A stretch of DNA of 64,000 nt from Akebia trifoliata (taxonomy: Eukaryota; Streptophyta; Magnoliopsida; Ranunculales; Lardizabalaceae): the NCBI GenBank assembly GCA_017979445.1, contig CM030705.1, positions 17,439,040-17,503,039 of the forward strand. The letters run 5' to 3'. The notes under the pieces were generated by a model, which was not told the origin of the DNA, searched no databases, and saw only the letters and a program-made list of their open reading frames with translations. Position 1 is the first letter of the stretch; the number at the start of each line of letters is the position of its first letter. This document shows positions 55,949 through 64,000 of this stretch, one piece after another. The position numbers and the translations under genes are program-made.

Positions 55949-56499
55949 GGGAGCCGCCACCTAGTTTAGGTCTAGGAACCAAAATTAACTCCAAATGGAT
56001 ATGGGTCGGTCCGTGGATCAGGAAGATGGGTAAGGGGTCAGGTTACGAATTTCGAAAGGTGTTAGGCACCGAACCCGCCTGATCAAGATGATCAGTCTCT
56101 ACTGCGATACAAAAATATCCTACGGTCAACATTCAAAGAATAAAAGTCAAACTAGGGTCCAATCATCATCAAATTGCATCGGATTTACTAAACAAATCCT
56201 ACGGTTAAAATAATTACATGATTTAATGAGGCATACATGACACAAAAATTTAATGAATCAATTCGATCATATTTTGAACAATACAAAATCGATTTTCAAT
56301 GCCGCGTATATAAGATTAGTGAATTGGCTCATTGACGATATTTTATCAAAGAGATTCGATTTTTGAACCATTACGTGAATTAAATTCAGTGGGTTAACTC
56401 ACAAATTTTGATTTGCCACGTGTATTAAATCGGTGAGTTAACCACGTGCCTAATTTTAAAATAAAATCGATTCAAATTTTCAATGTCCCCAAAATCAGC

Positions 56500-57215
56500 G
56501 AGTCGACTCACAATTTGTTAACCAAAAGAATCCTAATTTTTGGAATCGCCACGTGTATTAAATTGGTGATTTAACCCACATGCACAATTTCTAAAAAAAT
56601 CGAACCAAATTTCCAATGTACCAAAAATCAGCAAGTCGACTCGCGATTTGTTAATCAAAATAATCAAATTTCCAATGTGTTAAATATGTGATTTAACCCA
56701 CGTGCACAATTTCAAAAAAATCGAACCAAATTTTCAATGTACCAAAAATCAGTGAGTCGACTCGCAATTGGTTAATCAAAATAATCTTTGATTATTTTTT
56801 TAAAATCGCCACATGTATTAAATATGTGATTTAACCCACGTGCACAATTTCTAAAAAAATCGAACCAAATTTCCAATGTACCAAAAATCAGCGAGTCGAC
56901 TCGCGATTTATTAATCAAAATAATCAAATTTCCAATGTATCAAAAATCAACAAGTCGACTCGCGATTTGTTTATCAAAATAATCAAATTTCCAATGTGTT
57001 AAATATGTGATTTAACCCATGTGCACAATTTCAAAAAAATCGAACCAAATTTTCAATGTACCAAAAATCAGCAAGTCGACTCGCAATTGGTTAATCAAAA
57101 TAATCTTTGATTATTTTTTAAAATCGCCACATGTATTAAATATGTGATTTAACCCACATGCACAATTTCAAAAAAAATCGAACCAAATTTCCAATGTCCC
57201 TAAAATCAGTGAGTC
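56500..57215. repeat. Tandem repeat with SalI-type core in LTR C
   Basis: Seven copies of a unit with core AATCAGCGAGTCGACTCGCG followed by TTAATCAAAATAATC and ATGTGATTTAACCCACGTGC. Spacing is mostly 120-140 bp; one truncated unit is about 56 bp. Confidence 0.85.
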
Positions 57216-57239
57216 GACTCGTAATTTTTATTATGAAAA

Positions 57240-58869
57240 TCTATTTTTTTATCTTTCAGGTACACCATTAATTTTTATTGAATAAATCATCATTAATGAG
57301 TCAACCCAATAATGTAATAAATCGACCCGATAAATATCAACACCCAATGAGCCGGTCCACCAACTTAATATTAGCGAATTAACCAATCAATTTATCGACA
57401 AAAATGAGCGAATCAATCCACCAATATTTTGAAATCGTAAAGATTGCCATGGCGCCACGCCTACCCCAAAAATCGGTGTATCTATTCGGATGCATACGAA
57501 ATCAAGAAACAATAAAAAATAAAATGAAGAAAAATAATAAAAATAAATAAATAAATAAATAAAATAAAATAAAATGAACATAAAAAATAATTACCTTTGC
57601 CAGATGATTTTTGATGCGTGGATTCCTTCAACAAAGAATTCGAAATAATGTGAGTACTTATTGTGTCAACTACTACGACTGATGGATATAATGGATTGAG
57701 TGTCGTAGTATAGATTCTTCACAGTGAATTCGATGGTAATTTGTGGGAACACGTGATAGAGAAGATGATATGGTTGCTGCGATAAGATTTTTAATATGAT
57801 GAGGTGATGGAGATGACGACTACTCCAATGAAATGAGGAAGATGTGGCTGATGTGATGAGGGTGTTAATGTGATGAAATGATGAGGATGGTGGCTAGGCA
57901 GCACATAGATGTATCGTGATGTTGTGAAGGGTAAGAGAGCTGAAAAAATGTGGTTGGAAGAGAATGAAACTTGTTGGTTTAATGGATACACAAAGGGGGC
58001 AGCAAAGGGTTGGAGTTTGGGGCTGTAGAAATGTGATGAATGAGTGAGTGAAGGACTATAAAAAATGAGATGAATGGGTGAGTGAAAGGCTGTGAAAAAT
58101 GAAATGGAAGGGGTATGTGAAGGGCTGTAAAAAAACGTGGTGGAAGGGGTGAATAGAGGGCTGTAAATTAATGAAGAAGGTGGGTTGTGTGTGTGTTTTT
58201 ATGGAGATGGATGTAGCAAGGTGTGCTGTTTGGAGAGTTGCAGAGAGAGAGCTAAGGATGATGGGAGGAAGATGTGGGATGGTAGGCTGTTTGGAGAGTT
58301 GTAGAGAGGGCTGAAGACAATGACAAGGTTGCTGTATTTTTTTTAAATGGGAGGAGAAGATGATGAAGTATTATTTTTTTTTGAAGAAAAAGATGTGCTG
58401 TTTTTTTTTTTAATGGAGGCAGCAAAAAAAAAATCGTTTTTTTTTTCCTTTCTTTTTTTTTTTTTAGATAGAGAAAGAGAGACATGGAGAAATTGAGAGA
58501 GATGTACGAGAGAGAGGGATCAACTTGAGTTTGTTTCCTAACGTGGAGGGTTAGGGTTTGAGAAAGAATGCTAAGGGAGAAAAAGATGATGGCCTTTTTC
58601 CCCCTTCAATGGCTGCTATTTTTTTTATAGTTAAGAGAGGGAAAGATGGAAGTAGTTAGGAGAGTGGGTGGTTATGGAGTGGAGAGTGATGAAGAGAGTT
58701 GGAGAAGAAGTGGGGAAGAAAGAGGGAGAGAGGGTTGAGCTCATTGGAGAAGAAGAAGTGAGTTGAGGACGTGGGAAAGAAGAAGAAATGTGGTTTCTTC
58801 TTCTTTTTTTATTTTTATTTTATTTTTAAAAGAATGAGAGAGGGGGATCCTACGCTACTTGTACTACGA
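57240..58869. other. LTR C, central part, no gene
   Basis: A TAAA-type microsatellite at 57535-57575, GATG-rich and GAGAGA-rich stretches, and A/T runs near 58330-58460. Several long frames here are low complexity only. Confidence 0.6.
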
Positions 58870-59570
58870 TAACTCTCCGCCAATGAGGCGTGATTGGTCG
58901 ATTTAATTTTCCTTCCGATTGGTTGATTTCGAATTTTTTTTTTTTATTTTAGTCAATGTTTTGATTTGAAATTTAATTTGATGTTTTAAATTACATTTGA
59001 ATTTGTATTTGATTTTAAATTTTAAATTTCGATTAGAATTTAATTTGAACAATTTGGTTGTTGGTTGATTTGATTTTGATTTTTGATTGATTGATCGTTC
59101 GATTTTATTTTTACATTTTAATTGGTTGGGTGATTCGATTTTTAATTTGAGTTTTAATTGTTTAATTTGAATTTAATTTTTTGATTTAAATTTTGAACGG
59201 ATTGATTAATTTGCGTTTTAATTTGAAATTTAAATTGATTTTAATTTTTAATTGGTCGGTTGATTGGATTTCGATTTAAATGTGATCGAATGGATTTTAA
59301 TTTCTTAATTACATTTTTGGTTGGTTGATTTGATTGATTGATTTAAAATTTTAATTCAATTTTGTATTTTAATTGGTTGAGTGATTTTTAACTTGATTTT
59401 CAATTTGATTTTGATTTGTATTTTAATTGGTTTCTTGAAAATGTAATTTTTATTTTGTATTGAATTTTAATTTGATTTTACGATTTTAAATTAATTTTAG
59501 ATTTTGGATTTTATTTTAATTTTTAATTTGAATTTTATTTCAGTTTAATTTTTTTATTTGAATTTTATTT
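58870..59570. repeat. TTTAATTTGATTTT-type low-complexity array in LTR C
   Basis: Hundreds of bases of degenerate short repeats of TTTAATTTGAATTT, TTGGTTGATTTGA and similar. Confidence 0.8.
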
Positions 59571-59619
59571 TCCTAGGGATCAAGGTCTCTATGTTAGAGT
59601 TAGATGTTAAGGGGCGTTT

Positions 59620-59940
59620 TGGTCATTTTTATGATTTTTGACGATTTTGCTTGAATTTTTCTGTTTTCATCTATTTGGGTCTCGTTAGACTCGAAATCAC
59701 GTTCTGAGTGCAATGGAGGTACTTTCGAGACTTTTCTGAGATTTGAAATTTATTAGGGGTATTTTCGTCATTTTGATGATTTTTTACAAAGTTTTACCAA
59801 TTTATCTGTTTTCAATGATTTGGGTCCCGTTAGACTCGAAATTACATTCTAAGTGCAATGGAGGTACTTTCGAGACTTTTCGGAGATCTGAAATTTATGA
59901 GGGGTATTTTCATCATTTTGATAATTTTTCAAATTTTTAG
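59620..59940. repeat. Two-copy 145-bp tandem repeat in LTR C
   Basis: Two units share CGTTAGACTCGAAAT and AAGTGCAATGGAGGTACTTT-type sequence, at 59676 and 59821. Confidence 0.85.
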
Positions 59941-60274
59941 GGATTTCAGCGTGAGGTTTCTTTCAGTCACTGTGTGAGTATTTTTAAGTTCTAAAGTTGT
60001 ATTTTTCTAGCGTAGCGAGGTCTCTAAGTTATCGAATTGTGTAACGAACCTATGCGTACGCGCTTGCTAAGTCAAGTGTAAGCTGTAGCGATCCTAAGCG
60101 TGCGTAAATTTCTAGGTCGAGTAGTGACGAGTAGGGGGGATGAAAAGACTAGAAACGGAACGAATCAAGTGGTACTCACAAGCCTTCGAGTTCTTTTATA
60201 TTCATCATTAGGAATCCACCAAAATCGAGTGACGAATTGTTGAATTAGGCAGATGCAATAATGGGGTGTCTACA

Positions 60275-61584
60275 GTAATTTTTTTTTAATTTATTAAATG
60301 TCTTTATCAAATGAGTACGATAAATTCAGGATTTGTAAAATCTTTGATTGTGACGATCTTGGTGTTTTTGCCAACCACAGAGGATATAAACGTCAATTGC
60401 TCTGTTGGTTCCTTTAGAGTCATCCCCAATACCCTGATATTGGAAGATTATTATCTGTTTGGGTCTCGGGATTCTTGAAAAGATTTCGTTGTTCACAGTT
60501 TATACTCTTGCGGGCCAAGAGTTTTTTTTTCTTTTTGTTAACCTTTACTGCCCCTGGTGCCAGTTACGGTTTTCACCAGACCCCATTTCCACATTTTTGC
60601 GCATCGACGTCCTTCTTGGGATTTTCATCGTGTCGGTAGCTTTGATCTTGCCATAGTTTGATTCTTTTACTCATAGTGCCCTTTCAGACTATGCTTGTAT
60701 TTTTTTTGATTTTTCATTACAATTCTGCTCGGAGTCTCTGTGTCTTTGTGGTTTGATGACTCAAGTTGAGTTACGAGATCGACGACTCTACTCTTGTAGT
60801 GGCATTATTTCTTGAGTAACGATGTAGATTCTCCTCTCGAATTTTTCGATGACTATTCGTGATTCGGCAACTCAAGTTGAGCCGCGAGATCGACTACTCT
60901 ATACTTCGAGTACTCTTTTTTTTTTCGAATTTCTGACCTGGATTCCCCTCTCGAGTCTTCCAACGACTAATAAGACTTTGAGATCCGGACTAAGTTGCAA
61001 GATCATTGGTGCTACCATTGTCATTATGTTGCCCTGGAACATTCCCTGATCAAAAAGGACTTTAAGTAGGACGAAACGTTGCCTTAGACTAATGGTGGTG
61101 GAAGGATACAAAAAGGTTAAGGTCTGGATGTATTTTGGGTGGTTTAGACATAGGGCTTGTTTATTTTTGTTTCGAAAAAGTGATCTATGTCTCCTCCCAA
61201 CGTCTCTCGAACTTGTTTAGGCTGAAGATTTGGGTCGAACCAGGATCAAGTGTCCGAGTTTTTGACTTTTTTGATTTTTTTGTACTTCTAGTCATTCACA
61301 ATTTATCCTCATGCGGGCCAGGAGTACTTTGATGCTTTGATATTTCTGATTTTCTTTTCTTTTGTCTTTTTTTTTATTTTTTTGTTTTTTTTATTTTTTT
61401 TATTTTTTTTTGTTTTTTTTTATTTTTTATTTTTTTTTATTTTTTATTTTTTATTTTTTTGTGATTGTTGACTTGCCCCAGTCTTAGGTTAAGAAATGAA
61501 TGTGATGGCTCAAAAGGGTTGACTAGGGTTAGATAGTTTGTTTGGGATAGCAAAGATGGCCTTTCGTCATCTCAGGGTCAGATC
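60275..61584 (-). other. Gypsy internal region between pol stop and 3' LTR
   Basis: No coding domain. It contains two degenerate direct repeats (CTCAAGTTGAG...CGAGATCGAC near 60762 and 60868; GCGGGCCA-AGAGT near 60510 and 61312) and a T-rich run at 61344-61460. An A-rich tract at the LTR edge may be the polypurine tract. Confidence 0.6.
61344..61460. repeat. T-rich low-complexity run
   Basis: About 115 bases of T with scattered A and G. Confidence 0.95.
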
Positions 61585-64000
61585 TTAGGCGTAGTATTTC
61601 TTGATAGTGTCAGCATTGATCGGTTGCGGGAAGACTTGTCCGTCCATCTCCGTAAGGATCATAGTTCCTCCTGTCATTACCTTCTACACGATGAATGGTC
61701 CCTCATAGTTTGGTCTGAATTTTCCTCTGACATCTTCTTGGATTGACATAATTTTTTTCAAAACAAGGTCTCCTAGCGAGAAGTCTCTAGGCTTGACTTT
61801 CTTGTTGTAGGCACGGGCTATTTGTCGTTGATAAATTTTCCCATGGTAGATAGCTGCAAGTCGTTTCTTCTCAATCAGATTCAACTGATCAAACCGAGCT
61901 TGAACCTATTCAGCTTCATTTAACTCTGCTTCTTTTAAGATTCGGAGAGAATGAATTTTGACCTCTACCGGTAAAACTGCTTCCATTCCGTAGACCAATG
62001 AATACGGAGTTGCCTCAGTCGAAATTCTGAACCAGGTTCGATAGGCATGGAGTGCAAAAGGCAACATGTCGTGCCAATCTTTGTACGTAACTACCATCTT
62101 CTCGATAATTTTCTTAATATTCTTGTTGGCTACCTCGACTGCTCCATTCATCTTAGGTCTGTAAGGTACAGAGTTGTGATGAGTGATCTGGAAGTCATCG
62201 CACATTTTGATCATATCCTTGTTTTTGAAATTCTTAGCATTGTCAGTCACTAGTCCGCTTGGAAGTCCATACAGGCAGATAATGTTGTTCTTGACAAACT
62301 TCAGGACATTGCTTTTCGTGACATTAGCGTAAGAAGCGGCTTCTACCCATTTGGTAAAGTAGTCGATAGTAACGAGAATGAAACGGTGCCCGTTTGCAGC
62401 TTTTGGAGAGATTTGCCCAATGACGTCCATGCCCTAGAGCGAAAAGGGCCAAGGAGTGGTCATATTATGCAATTCTGAAGGTGGGGCATTGATCTTGTTA
62501 GCGTAGATCTGACATAGATGGCATTTGCGGACATGCTGATAGCAGTCACTCTCCATTGTCGTCCAGTAGTATCCCATCCTCATAATCTTCTTGGTTAGCA
62601 TATAACCATTCATGTGAGGCCCACAGACTCTCCCATGTACCATCTAAATTAGTCGTTTTGCTTCTGTTTCTTCTATACACCTAAGTAAGATCTCATGATG
62701 CGACTTCTTGTACAGAATACCGTTGCTTAAGAAGAATTGTCCTGCTAATTTTTGAATGGTCCTTATATCGTTTGGCGTTGCATCTGAGGGGAGGGTTTGA
62801 TATTCTAGATATGCCTTGATGTCCGAGTACCATGGCTTTTCTTCCGGTTCTTCTACTTCGAAGGGTAAAAAATAGGTCGGCTCATCTTGAATCCCAATCT
62901 CAATTGGGTCGATGACTAAGTCTTCCGATATAATGATCATAGAAACAAGTGTAGCTAGTGCATCCGCAAATTGATTCTTAGCTCTTGGCATGTACGTGAA
63001 TGTGATTCTATCAAAGCGTGAGCTTAGTTCCTCCAAATACTCGTGGTAAGGGACTAGTCTCTGTTCCCGGGTCTTCCATTCTCCAATCGTCTGATAGACT
63101 ACTAAGCTTGAATCTCCGAAAATATCGATCTCATCTACCTCGAGATCTAGTGCTGCTTTCAACCCTGCTATGCATGCTTCATATTCGGCCTCGTTGTTAG
63201 AGCATTGGAATTTTAATCTGATTGCAATTGGCACGTGGGACCCGTTTGATTTGATCAAGACTGCCCCTATTTCATTTCCTTTCTGATTAGCTGCTCCGTC
63301 GAAGTACATTTTCCAGCCTGGTTCTTCGTCATCATCATCATTTTCAATCTCGGTAAATAATATGACTTCATCCAGAAAGTTTGTCTTTAGTGGTTCGTAA
63401 TCAGGCAACGGGTGCTCGGTTAGGTGGTCGGCGATGGTTTGCCCTTTGATGGCCTTTTGAGTGACATAGGTGATGTCAAACTCAGATAACAATAGTTGCC
63501 ATTTTGCTGTGCGACCTGTTAATGTCAGTTTCTCGAAAATGTACTTCAGGGGGTCCATTCTAATGATGTGCATAGTCGAGTAACTAAGCAAATAGTGACG
63601 TAGTCGTTGAGATGCCCAGACTAATGCACAGCAAGTCTTCTCAAGTGACGAATATTTCGCCTCGTACTCGGTAAACTTCTTGCTGAGATAGTAGATGGCC
63701 TGCTCCTTTTGTCCTAATTCATCGTGTTGCCCTAGCACACATTCCATAGATGTTTCTTGCACTGAGATGTACATCAGTAGAGGTTGCCCTGGAGTAGGAG
63801 GGACTAAAACTGGTGGATTGAGCAGATATTGATTGATCTTGTCGAATACTTCCTAACAGTCTTTGGTCCACTTTTTTGGCGTGTATTTCCTTAGTAGCTT
63901 GAAGACTGGCTCACAGATAGGTGTGAGTTGAACGATGAAACGGTTACTATACTATATTCTCCCCAAGAATGTCCGAACATCTCTCTCTGAAACGGGTGTT
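61585..64000 (-). pseudogene. Tat/Ogre-lineage gypsy pol, 3' half, runs off the window
   Basis: Minus strand, from the window edge: RT end (VSERDVRTFLGRI; FKLLRKYTPKKW), then RNase H (LLMYISVQETSMECVLGQHD, KEQAIYYLSKKFTEYEAKYS), and a second archaeal-type RNase H (WKMYFDGAANQKGNEIGAVL; NNEAEYEACIAGLKAAL; IFGDSSLV). Integrase follows: zinc finger (CHLCQ), core (TIDYFTKWVEA; VTDNAKNF; NGAVEVANKNI) and C-terminus (LGDLVLKK; YEGPF), stopping at TAA 61587-61585. The two RNase H domains mark the Tat group. Integrase D, D and E are visible. In-frame stops lie near 63950, 63857, 62645, 62432, 61907 and 61685; two replace Trp (TGG to TAG). The copy is inactive. Its 3' LTR is LTR C. Confidence 0.9.

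Larger units (their letters stand above)
55949..60274 (-). repeat. Tat/Ogre-type gypsy LTR, long form (LTR C), 3' LTR of the pol at 61585-64000
   Basis: Starts TGTAGACACCCC at 60274 on the minus strand and ends near GGTGGCGGCTCCC at about 55949, roughly 4.3 kb. The shared block AAAGGTGTTAGGCACC lies near 56060. The left edge is approximate because the terminal dinucleotide has changed. Internal arrays explain much of the length (56500-57215, 58870-59570, 59620-59940). Confidence 0.72.

Noticed and set aside
56500..57215. CRISPR-like array
   Set aside because: Spacers are repeated too, units are over 100 bp, and the setting is a plant LTR; it is an ordinary tandem repeat.
57387..58485. Frames in LTR C as genes
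   Set aside because: They come from simple repeats, homopolymer runs and GATG/CATC arrays.

Overview
The window is plant nuclear DNA, almost certainly from an angiosperm. It is AT-rich and packed with Ty1/copia, Ty3/gypsy, LINE, CACTA, hAT and MITE sequence. It has GT-AG introns and exons of plant families (R2R3-MYB, HD-Zip IV, KIWI/PC4, ABCB). Nothing in the sequence fixes the species. I see no rRNA, tRNA or CRISPR array.

One host gene looks intact. It is a 104-residue KIWI/PC4-type transcriptional coactivator on the minus strand, with four exons between 48711 and 34974. Its second intron is about 13.2 kb and holds most of the repeats between 35.2 and 48.4 kb: a 5'-truncated LINE with a 20-bp target duplication, a hAT-like element inside that LINE, pieces of several other LINEs, an RTE-type LINE end, and a 1.7-kb LTR element that keeps only gag.

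Layout. 0-2.2 kb: a possible membrane-protein exon, a hairpin minisatellite and a dual-specificity phosphatase exon fragment. 2.2-7.13 kb: a young, nearly complete Ty1/copia element with 304-bp LTRs and an AAATT target duplication. 7.5-16.86 kb: an L1-type LINE broken by a CACTA element (8.47-13.75 kb) that carries a decayed TNP2 transposase gene on the minus strand. 16.9-28.1 kb: old repeats, a double-hairpin MITE, one canonical R2R3-MYB exon, a LINE RNase H end, a CACTA terminus and three copies of a dispersed repeat. 28.95-29.63 kb: a short gypsy LTR. 30.6-30.8 kb: two exons of an ABCB/TAP-like transporter. 31.7-33.4 kb: a CACTA-like subterminal array and a second double-hairpin MITE. 34.97-48.71 kb: the KIWI gene. 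49.9-52.37 kb: a truncated Tnt1-like copia element. 52.37-64 kb: two gypsy LTRs (2.06 and 4.33 kb) of the Tat/Ogre type. The second is joined to a minus-strand pol with two RNase H domains that runs off the window. Between them lies a rearranged HD-Zip IV gene fragment with a tandemly repeated C-terminus.

Only KIWI looks functional. The transposon genes carry nonsense codons, frameshifts and lost catalytic residues. Many of these are C-to-T or G-to-A changes, as expected from decay of methylated DNA. The phosphatase, MYB, ABC transporter and HD-Zip pieces are host-gene fragments lying among the repeats.
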